From Malonomonas rubra (GTDB lineage Bacteria > Desulfobacterota > Desulfuromonadia > Desulfuromonadales > Geopsychrobacteraceae), in NCBI RefSeq assembly GCF_003247215.1, contig NZ_QKAP01000141.1, forward strand, positions 1-52,002: DNA of 52,002 nucleotides, in the 5' to 3' direction. Below the pieces are notes generated by a model. The model worked only from the letters and a program-made list of their open reading frames with translations, was not told the DNA's origin and did no database searches. Of this stretch, positions 42,195 through 50,666 are shown piece by piece. A program made the position numbers and the translations under genes. How positions within the stretch are numbered: the stretch's first letter is position 1; the number at the start of each line of letters is the position of its first letter.

Positions 42195-43140
42195 CCAGAG
42201 AAGCTGAAACCATTTGGGAAAATTTCGCTCAATGCGAAAAGCTCTCTGGTTGCAAAAATCCTGCGGGAGAAGAAGGCTTACGTTGATAGCCGTTTCTCCA
42301 AATCCTCCCTCGGGGTGATTTTCAAAGCAGCCGTCGGCAGTGTAAATAAGGCGCGCAGCTTGTCCAGAAACTCTGCTTGTCATTCCGTCCCCACCCCGCC
42401 AAGTCCATTCCGCCGAAAGTCCACCGGTAGCCAGATACTGTTCATCATCCAGGGTGATATAGTTCACAGTTTGAATTGCAGTTTGCTCTGTAATGAACCC
42501 CGTTGCCAGGCAGGCTCGGCACTAAGGCTAACTAAATTCATTGAGTTCTTCTGTCGTGGAATAGAGCTCATTGTACAGCAGCAAAGAGGGGCGCCAGCCG
42601 ACCTCTTGAAATGACTGGGATAGAGATGGTTGAACTGCAAACTGTTCTGACTGATCAGATCATCTCTCGGCGTGGCGCCATCGCCAGGCAGAATGATTGT
42701 CCCGAGTAGGATGAGCATCGATCTGCTCATCGAGAGGAGAAGCGTAGACATCGTCATCATAGCTAAGTCCCAAGGACACACTGCCGCTCCAAATATGTCT
42801 TTGCGCTGCGGTACTGATTAATTCGAGAGAACTCTTAATGTGCACCATCGCCGGGGGATGATTCGCCAACACCTGGTTAAACTGGCTACGCGCCGCTTCC
42901 AAATCACCGATGGAGAACTGACTGCGCGTCAGTTCCAAGCGGTCCCGGTCGGCCTCCGGCTGGCTGATCAGCACCCGCTCGAAAGCGAAAATCCCTGCTT
43001 CAAAATCCCCGGCTCAAAAGCGCTACACCCGAGCAGAAAGTCAGTTTCCGGGGCGTCCGGATGTTGCGGATCTAGGCCTGGAAGATTCCATAGGCGGTAG
43101 AGAAATCACCTTTGTCGAAGGCTATGTGGCTGACTTGGAA
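42180..43140 (-). pseudogene. Remnant of a TPR/beta-barrel outer-membrane protein (Slam/DUF560-like)
   Basis: Reading down the minus strand, AFDKGDFSTAYGIFQA, then after a frame change DPQHPDAPETDFLLGC and FEAGIFAFERVLISQPEADR, then LELTRSQFSIGDLEAARSQF and NQVLANHPPAMVHIKSSLEL give TPR-like units. SGSVSLGLSYDDDVYASP begins a barrel-like part in the style of surface lipoprotein assembly modifiers (GDL--AR--F--VLA--PP, then DD-V). Three reading frames (breaks near 43060, 42660 and 42465) and a stop at 42180 show it is dead. Family call by motif only. Confidence 0.5.
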
Positions 43141-43260
43141 ACTGATCGGATCAGCACCAGCGGTGAAAGAGAGCTAACACTCCACCAATAGGAACGTGAA
43201 CTTTAAAATCGAAGCAAGCTGCTGCATGCACCCTCCTGTCAAACAAATTTCATCATCACT

Positions 43261-44304
43261 TCAAGCACTTTTAACCCCATTACGGGAGTTACGTTTCACT
43301 TCGTACATCGCCTCATCCGACAGTTTAATCAGCTCCTGCAGACAGTAGGCATTGGTCGGGTAGGTGGAAACGCCGATGCTGGCGGTTATCTTCATCGTCT
43401 GACCACAGTCCGACCTGAATTCGGCAGAGCGCAGCTGGGCCAGAAGATTATTGGACATTGCCAAGGCACCCTTTTTATCGGTAGAAGGAAGCAAAAAAAC
43501 AAACTCATCTCCGCCGTAACGAGCAGCGTAGTCGACCACCCGGATCGCCTTTTTGAACAGGAGTCCTACTTCTTTGAGCAGGCGACTACCGGTCTGGTGA
43601 CCGTATTTATCGTTGACCAGTTTAAAATTATCAAGGTCCAGAAACACCATCGATAGTTCAGTACCGTATCGACTGGCCCGTTCCATCTCATATTCACAGA
43701 GGTTCAGAAAATGACGAGAATTGAAAAGTCCGGTCAGTTCATCGGTAATGGTCAGATCGCTGACCTTCTGATGCAAGCGGGAGTTTTCAATGGCGATGGC
43801 GGAAAAATCGGCAATCGTCGATAGAATCCGCTGGTCCTGCTCGGTGAACTGGCCATGGCCAAGGCCGTTTAACAGCTGAATCACGCCGATGATCCGATCA
43901 TTGGAAACCAAGGGCACACAGACTACCGAATGGGTCACGAATCCGACCCGCTTATCTATCCGGCTGTAAAAACGGGCCTCTTTGCTGATATCAGGTATCA
44001 GCAGCGACGCACCCGACTCGGCCACCCAGCCAGCAATCCCTGTCCCCAGTTGCAGGCGGGTTCCGGTCAATTGATCGGTGGCCGGAGAAACAACTATCTC
44101 GAAGCACAGCTCTTTGGTATGTTCATCCAGAATCAACAATGACCAGGCCTGAGGGCGCAGCAAATTGCCGACTTTTTCCATGACCACCCGATACACATCT
44201 TCTCGTGTCAGGTGAGAGGTCAATGCCTTGCCGATATCGATCAGTGTCTCCAATTCATCGGAGAGGCGCCCCGATTCGATCAGTTCCACTCGTTCAATCC
44301 CCAT
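43261..44304 (-). CDS. GAF-domain diguanylate cyclase
   Basis: The 347 residues have an N-terminal GAF domain (about 20-165: LIDIGKALTSHLTREDVYRV, IAGWVAESGASLLIPDISKE, SVVCVPLVSNDRIIGVIQLL) and a GGDEF domain (DELTGLFNSRHFLNLCEYEM, FLDLDNFKLVNDKYGHQTGS, YAARYGGDEFVFLLPST, ITASIGVSTYP). The active-site GGDEF is intact, so it should make cyclic di-GMP from GTP in response to a small ligand or redox cue bound by the GAF domain. There is no membrane segment. No RxxD inhibitory site is evident before GGDEF. It is divergent from the next gene. Confidence 0.94.
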   Translation of the reverse strand: MGIERVELIESGRLSDELETLIDIGKALTSHLTREDVYRVVMEKVGNLLRPQAWSLLILDEHTKELCFEIVVSPATDQLTGTRLQLGTGIAGWVAESGASLLIPDISKEARFYSRIDKRVGFVTHSVVCVPLVSNDRIIGVIQLLNGLGHGQFTEQDQRILSTIADFSAIAIENSRLHQKVSDLTITDELTGLFNSRHFLNLCEYEMERASRYGTELSMVFLDLDNFKLVNDKYGHQTGSRLLKEVGLLFKKAIRVVDYAARYGGDEFVFLLPSTDKKGALAMSNNLLAQLRSAEFRSDCGQTMKITASIGVSTYPTNAYCLQELIKLSDEAMYEVKRNSRNGVKSA

Positions 44305-44492
44305 AAATTAATCCGCCTAATCAGCCACATTTAATCCTGCTAATTTAAGCAACAGGGCAGGTAAATGTCAATCTTCTCTAAGAAAATCCCTTGATTCATT
44401 AAACTTTTTCACCAACAGTAACGATAATTGAGAAGAGGACTGCTTTTCTCCATTGATGGCGAAAAAGGAAAAACGCCACGGAGGGGCATCTC

Positions 44493-45230
44493 ATGTTGGA
44501 AGAAGTCAAAAGATACGGAGCCTACCAGCTGGTCGGTGACCAGCGGGATGTGGCACCGATCAATCCTATCCTCGAATTGAGCCGCAGCAAGAGCGGCAGG
44601 AAGAGGAACGGCAGCAGGAACCTGAAAAAGCCCCCCCCCCAGCAACACTCGAGACGGCGCTTTACAGCCATGCGCGATCTGATCAACGAATTGAAAAACA
44701 GGGTTCAGATCAGTCACGTCGATTTCATCACGGCGAATCAGGAACTGATCGACCTGGGGGTATCAATCGCTAAAGAGGAGCTTCTCGCGGAACTGCTACT
44801 CCTGAAGGTTCCCCTCGGCAGCATTAAAGAACTCAGTCGACAAATTCTCAAAAAAAGTTACAATCCACATCTGGGCAGCGGACGCGACATAACGCCGGAA
44901 ACAAACCTGTTTCCAGTCTATGTGGAGGACCTGTCAGAGTACCTGCTCCGCTTTGTGGAGCTGCGTATTGTAATGAGCCAGAAGCACAACAATATTTTTG
45001 CCGAAATCAACAACAACGGACGCTTTTTTACTGAACACAATCGGGTGAGGTTGAGTTTCACCCGCAGCTCGGCACTGCCGACTGATTTCGGGGCCAAACT
45101 GGAATTGACCATCAGTATTCAGGTGGGTGCGGTGGAAATCGACGAAAATGGCCGTCGGGCAATCTTATATCAACGTCCCGACCAGAGCTTCGGGCTCTAT
45201 TCGGATAAGCTGATCAACCTGTCGATCTGA
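44493..45230 (+). CDS. Unknown protein with a suspicious low-complexity, poly-C-containing N-terminal region
   Basis: I do not recognise the family. The ATG at 44493 has GGAGGGG and opens with MLEEVKRYGAYQLVGDQRDV. From about 44570 to 44640 this frame turns into a basic string (SRSKSGRKRNGSRNLKK) rich in AGG codons, while another frame reads an acidic Gln/Glu/Arg linker (EPQQERQEEERQQEPEKAPP) in ordinary codons. A run of ten C (44631-44640) lies at the end. From ATG 44670 on, the main frame is convincing: MRDLINELKNRVQISHVDFI, EELLAELLLLKVPLGSIKEL, DLSEYLLRFVELRIVMSQKH. The reading frame may have shifted twice, with compensation. The soluble C-terminal part of about 185 residues looks intact. 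Confidence 0.55.
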   Translation: MLEEVKRYGAYQLVGDQRDVAPINPILELSRSKSGRKRNGSRNLKKPPPQQHSRRRFTAMRDLINELKNRVQISHVDFITANQELIDLGVSIAKEELLAELLLLKVPLGSIKELSRQILKKSYNPHLGSGRDITPETNLFPVYVEDLSEYLLRFVELRIVMSQKHNNIFAEINNNGRFFTEHNRVRLSFTRSSALPTDFGAKLELTISIQVGAVEIDENGRRAILYQRPDQSFGLYSDKLINLSI

Positions 45231-45238
45231 TCGACACC

Positions 45239-46507
45239 TCACAAGCGAAACCGATTGCCATTCAGCACGGCTTCGCCGCGGTCGATCGAAAAGTCGAGCC
45301 GATACCCTCCATCGTTGCGGGAAAAGATCCCCTTTTGCACCAACCCACCGGCCAATTGTCCTGCCAGCTCATCCAGCACTGTAGCGTTATTCTTTCGTTG
45401 CGGGTTTTGTAAATAATTCCAGGCCCGAAAACCTGCGGCAAAAACAGGCTTATCCAACTCGAATTGAAAACTACCTGTCAGCTGTTCGAATGCCGGCAAG
45501 CTACCGCCGGTCAGATCGATCCCCTGCAAGGTCAATCTTCCGCTCCCTTGCAAACGTCCCTCCGCAGTCCGCAATGCTAACTGGGGCAGGGAAAGTGTTA
45601 CCCCCTTTTCCAGCAGCCGAGAATAGAGTCCCAAGAGCTGTAACTGCAGGATCAGCGGATCGATCTGCTGACCGATCAGTTCGGCCTGCAACTGACGGAC
45701 ACTGGCCTGAACCTGGCGGATCGTTGCGACATCCAGCTCCCCAACCTTTAGCTGTAATCGGCCGTCGGTAAAGGTTTCCCCACCCAGTTTCAGCTCCCCC
45801 AGGAGCAATTCAAGGCTACTGGACAACGTTTCCTGTTCCAGACGGCTGTCAGCCCTATAGGTCAAATCTTTCAGTTCGAACCCAGGCCGCCCATCCGCCT
45901 GCCCGGCGAGTCGCCCTACCATAAGCTCCCCCGCGCCGCGCGGCACACCCTGCAGATCAAAAAACTGGCTTTTAAGCTTGATCCCAGAGATGGCAAACCT
46001 AGCTCCCGGCTCCGAAATATCCAAGCCGTCCAGCCGCGCAACGATTTCTCCTGCGGAGAGTTCTCCGTCCAGCCGGCAATCGAGCCTCAAACCCTGGAGT
46101 TGCAGTTCGACCTTGCCATCGGTAAATTTTACCTCCGGCCAAACCAGATGAGTTTGCGAATTCCCATCAAGGGTCACATCAGTATGAAGCTGCAGCTTTT
46201 CCATTATAGTTGCCTGCTCAGAACCCTCGCCGAAGACGGTCAGCATACTGACCTTCCAGGGGAAGTGACGGATCTGATGCTGCAGTGGAAAAACCTGCTG
46301 CTGTAGCGTGAGCTGGGTCTTGGCCTTGGAGACAAATAAACCACGCTGATAATCAAGCAACTCCACCTGCAGCAAGCCAGCATAAATGTTATTGAGCTCT
46401 TCGACCTGCGCCTTGAACACCTGCTCCGTCTTGCTGCTGCAAAGGTAAGTGGTAGCAAACAGAACAACCAGCATCAAGATCATCAGACCGGAAAGAATTT
46501 TCCTCAT
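45239..46507 (-). CDS. DUF945 (YdgA-like) family protein
   Basis: The 422 residues begin with a single N-terminal membrane anchor (KILSGLMILMLVVLFATTYL). A large beta-rich periplasmic part follows: TEQVFKAQVEELNNIYAGLL, LLDYQRGLFVSKAKTQLTLQ, IRHFPWKVSMLTVFGEGSEQ, LTGSFQFELDKPVFAAGFRA and YRLDFSIDRGEAVLNGNRF at the end. The order and the closing VLNGNRF resemble DUF945 (E. coli YdgA, a partially characterised inner-membrane protein). It overlaps the small HTH gene upstream by ATGA. Function unknown. Confidence 0.75.
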   Translation of the reverse strand: MRKILSGLMILMLVVLFATTYLCSSKTEQVFKAQVEELNNIYAGLLQVELLDYQRGLFVSKAKTQLTLQQQVFPLQHQIRHFPWKVSMLTVFGEGSEQATIMEKLQLHTDVTLDGNSQTHLVWPEVKFTDGKVELQLQGLRLDCRLDGELSAGEIVARLDGLDISEPGARFAISGIKLKSQFFDLQGVPRGAGELMVGRLAGQADGRPGFELKDLTYRADSRLEQETLSSSLELLLGELKLGGETFTDGRLQLKVGELDVATIRQVQASVRQLQAELIGQQIDPLILQLQLLGLYSRLLEKGVTLSLPQLALRTAEGRLQGSGRLTLQGIDLTGGSLPAFEQLTGSFQFELDKPVFAAGFRAWNYLQNPQRKNNATVLDELAGQLAGGLVQKGIFSRNDGGYRLDFSIDRGEAVLNGNRFRL

Positions 46508-46755
46508 TGCTCCTCCAAAACTTTCCGCAAACGCTGCCGCTCCCGTTCGCTCAAACCATCGACCAGTGAGAGTTGGTCAAGGTCCGGATCGCCAGCCGGC
46601 AAACCGGCCTTTAGCCAGGAGGTCAGCGTTCTGTGACTGACCTGCAACTGCAGACGGACTTCCGCAAAGCTCATCCCCTCGGAGAGCATCCGCAGAGCCT
46701 TTTCTTTGCGCAAATCAACTCCCGGTTGATATGTAAACAGAAAGTCCTTACTCAT
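46504..46755 (-). CDS. Small helix-turn-helix protein, 83 residues
   Basis: The protein reads GVDLRKEKALRMLSEGMSFA, EVRLQLQVSHRTLTSWLKAG and ends SLVDGLSERERQRLRKVLEE. The middle is a helix-turn-helix of the transposase/IS3-OrfA or resolvase type (A-R-L-EGMS--EV---L-VS--TL--WL). It is compact, carries no transposase catalytic part and overlaps the DUF945 gene by ATGA. It may therefore be a domesticated DNA-binding protein rather than a mobile-element scrap. No terminal repeats were seen. Confidence 0.6.
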   Translation of the reverse strand: MSKDFLFTYQPGVDLRKEKALRMLSEGMSFAEVRLQLQVSHRTLTSWLKAGLPAGDPDLDQLSLVDGLSERERQRLRKVLEEQ

Positions 46756-46814
46756 CGCAGAGAAATTAGGGCAGTTTTCCCCTGACGTCCAGCAATTTCA
46801 AACCCCGGGCAAAC

Positions 46815-49343
46815 TTACTCGCTGCGCAAAAGAGCCGCGGGCTTTTTCCCCAACGCTTTCCAGGTGCCGAGCAAACCGAACAGCAAGGTCAAGACGATCC
46901 CCGCCAGCAAGGTTACTAAAATTACTTGCGGATGAAGATGAAATGGCGCTTCGAGCGGGCCTTTGAGGATGGAAAACGCCGCTAGCCCCCCGGTCAGTGC
47001 GCTGAGCAACCCGGCAATCAGGCCGAGCAGGGCGAACTCGGTAGAAAAAGTCATTAGGATATCGCGGCGCGTGGCACCGCAGACCTTGAAAATCACTGCA
47101 TCCAGAATACGCCGATGCTGGTCGGCCGAAACCGCGCCAGCCAAAACCAGAAAACCGGTCAATAACGCGACCCCCGCCATCCCCTGGAAGGCAGCTCCGA
47201 TTCGCCCCAAGGTGTTAGAGACGTTTTTCAGTACTTCACGCGTGCTGATCACGGAAATGTTGGGAAAGTTTTTCGTCACCGCTCGGTAAACCTGCTCCTC
47301 CCGCTGCGGGTCGACATAGACTGCCGCCAAATGGGTTTGCGGCGCCTTCTCCAGCACCCCGGGGGAAAACAACAGGGCGAAGTTAAGGTTTAACGACGAC
47401 CAATCTACATTTCTCAGGTTGGCGATTTCAGCGGTCACTTCGCGGCCGAGCACATTAACGCTGAGACTGTCGCCGATTCCGATCCCGAAACCTTCAGCCA
47501 AATCGGCGGTTAGCGATAACTTCGGCGGGCCACTGTAATCCTTCGGCCACCAGTCACCGGCTGACAGTTCTGTCCCTGCAGGCAGCTTGCCGCTGTAACT
47601 TAAAAACCGGTCGCCGCGGATCGCCCAGCGCACTTTCGGATCCACCTTTGCATCTGCAACCGGTACCCCGTCAATCGCTGTAATCCGGCCGCGCAAGGTC
47701 GGTGAACGTTCGACCCGTACATCGGAGAACTCTACCAGCGTGGCCTCGAACGGCTCCACCTGCTGCGGTTGAATGTCGAGGAAGAAAAAAGCCGGTGCCT
47801 CTTCCGGGATCGTATCGCTAACCATGTCATTCAGATTGGCCTGCACCAAAGCGATCATCACCAGCGCCGTCAAACCGAGGCCCAAAGAGAAGATAATGCT
47901 TGCAGCCGGAGCTCCGGGACGCTTGATATTTGCCAGGGCCAAACGCATTCGCGGATTTTGAGGTGGCGGCAGCCTTCTGACAAACCAGATAAACCCCAAG
48001 GCTAGCAGTCGAAACAACAAAAAACAGAGCGCTGCACCAAAGATAAACCAGCAAGCAAGCCGCTTATCACTGCTATTGAGCAGTGCCAGCAGGGCCAATA
48101 GCAGTCCACTGACGACAACCGCCAACCAGATTTTTCGGCCCGGACTTTTGCGACCGGTGTCGGCATAGCCTCGAAACAACATTGCTGGTGGCACCCTGCG
48201 CGCAATCCCCAGTTCTTTGAGAGAAAAGAGCAGGGCGATCAACATTCCGAAAAGGCCCGCCACCAGCAGCACCTGAGGATAAAATCCCGGTTGCAGGGGT
48301 ATCGGCAAAATCGAGCCGAAAAGCTGCGCCACCACCCAGGGAGTCAATGCACCGAGTAATAATCCAGAGGCCGAACCCAAGATCCCAAGGATCAGTATCT
48401 GCAGCAGGTAAGCGGTAAAAATCACCCGACTGGAAGCACCGAGGCATTTCATGGTCGCGATATGTACAAGCTTGCCGTTCAGATAACCACGCACCGCTCC
48501 CGCGACCCCCAAACCACCCACCAGCAGGGCACAAAGTCCAAGCATCGTCAGGTTGGTGCTCATCCGATCGAGGAAATAACGAACCCGCGGAGTTGCCTGC
48601 CGCCAACTACGCAGCCGCCAGCCCGAATCGGTAAAGCGCTGCAGCAGCAACTGTTGCAACTTCTCTACTTGTTCCCTGTCGGGCAACTTCAAGCGGTAAC
48701 GGTAGGTAACAAGGCTCCCAGGCTGGAGCAAACCCGTTGCGTCCAACCCGCTCCGACTTACCAGCAACCTTGGCCCGAGATGAAACGCGCGCACGGTCCG
48801 GTCAGGCTCATGATGCAGCACCCCACGAAGAGTAAATATAACCTTGCCGACCTGAACCTGTTCTCCTATTTTCATGCCAAAACGCTCGAGGAAACTCTCT
48901 TCGACCAAGGCGCCGAACTTCTGGTCGGCCCCACCTAGCGCGACATTTATCGGCTGGCTAGGCTCGACCTCCAGTTGCCCATATAAAGGGTAGGGGGCAT
49001 CGACCGCTTTTAGCTCGACAAGCGCCCGCTGTTCACCATTGAGGGTTGCCGCCATGGTACGTAATTCTAGAATTTCGGAGAGCTGCCCCTGACTTTGGAG
49101 AAACGCCCGCTCCACGTCAGTGACCGGGCGCTGTGAAAGCCGGAGCTCCAGATCGCCACCGAGCAGGGCGCTGGCATCCGTCAACAGCCCGGAACGGGCG
49201 GCAGCGCTAAAACTGCCGATCGCGCTGATGGCGAACACACCGAGCAGCAGACAGGCGAGAAAAACCCCGAAACCACGTACCCCACCGCGCAGTTCCCGCC
49301 GCACCAAACGCGAGGCCTGTAGCAATACCGATGACCGGTTCAC
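46815..49343 (-). CDS. ybbP: FtsX-like ABC transporter permease, YbbP type
   Basis: The 842 residues have the duplicated layout of YbbP: an N-terminal helix (FGVFLACLLLGVFAISAIGS), a MacB-like periplasmic domain (GGDLELRLSQRPVTDVERAF, ALVEESFLERFGMKIGEQVQ), FtsX membrane bundles (GLCALLVGGLGVAGAVRGYL, GLGLTALVMIALVQANLNDM) and a second periplasmic domain. The last three helices (MAGVALLTGFLVLAGAVSAD, FALLGLIAGLLSALTGGLAA, LLAGIVLTLLFGLLGTWKAL) complete it. YbbP with YbbA is thought to handle lipids or lipoproteins rather than import solutes. It overlaps the ATPase gene by ATGA; tesA lies divergently next to the pair, as in E. coli. Confidence 0.9.
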   Translation of the reverse strand: MNRSSVLLQASRLVRRELRGGVRGFGVFLACLLLGVFAISAIGSFSAAARSGLLTDASALLGGDLELRLSQRPVTDVERAFLQSQGQLSEILELRTMAATLNGEQRALVELKAVDAPYPLYGQLEVEPSQPINVALGGADQKFGALVEESFLERFGMKIGEQVQVGKVIFTLRGVLHHEPDRTVRAFHLGPRLLVSRSGLDATGLLQPGSLVTYRYRLKLPDREQVEKLQQLLLQRFTDSGWRLRSWRQATPRVRYFLDRMSTNLTMLGLCALLVGGLGVAGAVRGYLNGKLVHIATMKCLGASSRVIFTAYLLQILILGILGSASGLLLGALTPWVVAQLFGSILPIPLQPGFYPQVLLVAGLFGMLIALLFSLKELGIARRVPPAMLFRGYADTGRKSPGRKIWLAVVVSGLLLALLALLNSSDKRLACWFIFGAALCFLLFRLLALGFIWFVRRLPPPQNPRMRLALANIKRPGAPAASIIFSLGLGLTALVMIALVQANLNDMVSDTIPEEAPAFFFLDIQPQQVEPFEATLVEFSDVRVERSPTLRGRITAIDGVPVADAKVDPKVRWAIRGDRFLSYSGKLPAGTELSAGDWWPKDYSGPPKLSLTADLAEGFGIGIGDSLSVNVLGREVTAEIANLRNVDWSSLNLNFALLFSPGVLEKAPQTHLAAVYVDPQREEQVYRAVTKNFPNISVISTREVLKNVSNTLGRIGAAFQGMAGVALLTGFLVLAGAVSADQHRRILDAVIFKVCGATRRDILMTFSTEFALLGLIAGLLSALTGGLAAFSILKGPLEAPFHLHPQVILVTLLAGIVLTLLFGLLGTWKALGKKPAALLRSE

Positions 49344-50029
49344 TCGTGCGCCTCCGCCAACTCGAACAGCTTCCCATCAAGCATCTGTAATTTGCGCCGG
49401 CAACGTGCCGCCAACTGCGCGTCGTGGGTTACCAGAATCAGCGTGGTCCCGAATTCCTGCTGAAGTTCAAACAGCCGCTCCATAACGAACTCACCGGTTT
49501 CCTGGTCGAGATTCCCGGTCGGTTCATCAGCCAAAATCAGTTTCGGCCGTGCAACGAACGCCCGGGCCAGCGCCACACGCTGTTGTTCCCCGCCGGAAAG
49601 TTGCCCTGGGAAATGCGCCTGCCGTTGTCGCAGACCTGTTGCAGCCAGTGCCTCTTCCGCCCGCTCGAAAGCATTCTCAATTCCGGCGAATTCAAGCGGC
49701 AGAGCGACATTTTCCAACGCCGTCATGGTCGGTACCAAATGGAACGATTGGAAAACAATGCCAACCTGCAGGCGCCTGAAACGCGCTAAGTCATCTTCAT
49801 CCAATTCGCGCAGATCAACTCCAGAAATCCTGAGCACCCCTGAATCGGCCTGTTCCAGCCCGGAGAGAACCATCAGCAGGCTGGTTTTTCCGGCACCAGA
49901 AGGGCCAACAATACTGAGGGTTTCCCCTGCCTCCACCTGCAGGTCGATACCACGCAGGATATTGACCGGTCCGGCTCCTCCCACTAAACTTAACTGCAGG
50001 TTCTTAATTTCAACTATTGGATCGGTCAT
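49340..50029 (-). CDS. ybbA: ABC transporter ATP-binding protein, YbbA type
   Basis: The ATG at 50029 (MTDPIVEIKNLQLSLVGGAG) has GAGG upstream; the longer frame to 50251 would run through tesA on the opposite strand. The 229 residues have Walker A (LSIVGPSGAGKTSLLMVLSG), Q-loop (GIVFQSFHLVPTMTALENVA), signature (QLSGGEQQRVALARAFVARP), Walker B (KLILADEPTGNLDQETGEF) and H-loop (TTLILVTHDAQLAARC). It is a LolD/MacB-type ATPase paired with the YbbP permease by a 4-nt overlap. Its start codon shares bases with the start codon of tesA. Confidence 0.93.
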   Translation of the reverse strand: MTDPIVEIKNLQLSLVGGAGPVNILRGIDLQVEAGETLSIVGPSGAGKTSLLMVLSGLEQADSGVLRISGVDLRELDEDDLARFRRLQVGIVFQSFHLVPTMTALENVALPLEFAGIENAFERAEEALAATGLRQRQAHFPGQLSGGEQQRVALARAFVARPKLILADEPTGNLDQETGEFVMERLFELQQEFGTTLILVTHDAQLAARCRRKLQMLDGKLFELAEAHE

Positions 50030-50666
50030 GAAATCCTCGGGGATAATATTCTGTCTGCTGCTCTTATTGTTCTGCTCCGCAAACACCTTATTCGCAACAG
50101 AGATTCGCATTGTGGTTCTGGGAGACAGTTTAACTGCCGGATACGGACTTTCACAACCGGCCGCGTTCCCAGCCCGGCTTGAAGAAGCTCTCAAAAAAAA
50201 GCATCCGAAGGTGAAAGTTTTTAACTCGGGAGTTTCAGGCGACACCAGCATGGGGGGGCTTGCCCGACTCGATTGGGCATTGGCGAATCAACCCAACCTG
50301 ATGATTATCGAGCTGGGTGCCAATGATGCCTTGCGTGGCTTGAACCCGCAGCAGACCGAACAGAACCTTAGCAGCCTCCTCCACCGGCTGCGTGACAAAG
50401 GGGTGCAGGCGCTGTTAACCGGCATGAAGGCCCCGCGCAATCTGGGTGAAGAGTATTATAGCAAATTTGACCGTATCTATCCCAAACTGGCCATACAGCA
50501 CCAAGTACCATTCTATCCCTTCTTCCTCGACGGAGTAGCTGGAGTGCCGGGACTCAATCAACCTGACGGGATCCACCCTAATCCAGCCGGAGTCGACAAA
50601 ATTGTCTCGGGGATTTTGCCCCTTGTCGAAGAGTTGTTACAAAGAATACACCCAGATCAAAACTAA
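50028..50666 (+). CDS. tesA: GDSL-type arylesterase / multifunctional acyl-CoA thioesterase I
   Basis: TesA is a periplasmic hydrolase of acyl-CoA, aryl ester and lysophospholipid substrates. The ATG at 50028 gives a signal peptide (MKSSGIIFCLLLLLFCSANT) and a 212-residue protein; the longer frame to 49725 is the antisense of ybbA. The four SGNH blocks are all present: VVLGDSLTAGYGL with the nucleophile Ser, GVSGDTSMGGL with Gly, ELGANDALRG with Asn, and DGIHPNPAGV with the Asp-x-x-His pair. Its start overlaps the divergent ybbA start, and its stop overlaps the next, convergent gene by 4 nt. Confidence 0.94.
   Translation: MKSSGIIFCLLLLLFCSANTLFATEIRIVVLGDSLTAGYGLSQPAAFPARLEEALKKKHPKVKVFNSGVSGDTSMGGLARLDWALANQPNLMIIELGANDALRGLNPQQTEQNLSSLLHRLRDKGVQALLTGMKAPRNLGEEYYSKFDRIYPKLAIQHQVPFYPFFLDGVAGVPGLNQPDGIHPNPAGVDKIVSGILPLVEELLQRIHPDQN

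Noticed and set aside
50609-50622. GGGG-ATTTTG-CCCC resembling the enhancer box at 33802/34090
   Set aside because: It lies within the 3' coding part of tesA, lacks the second dyad and has no sigma-54 promoter nearby.
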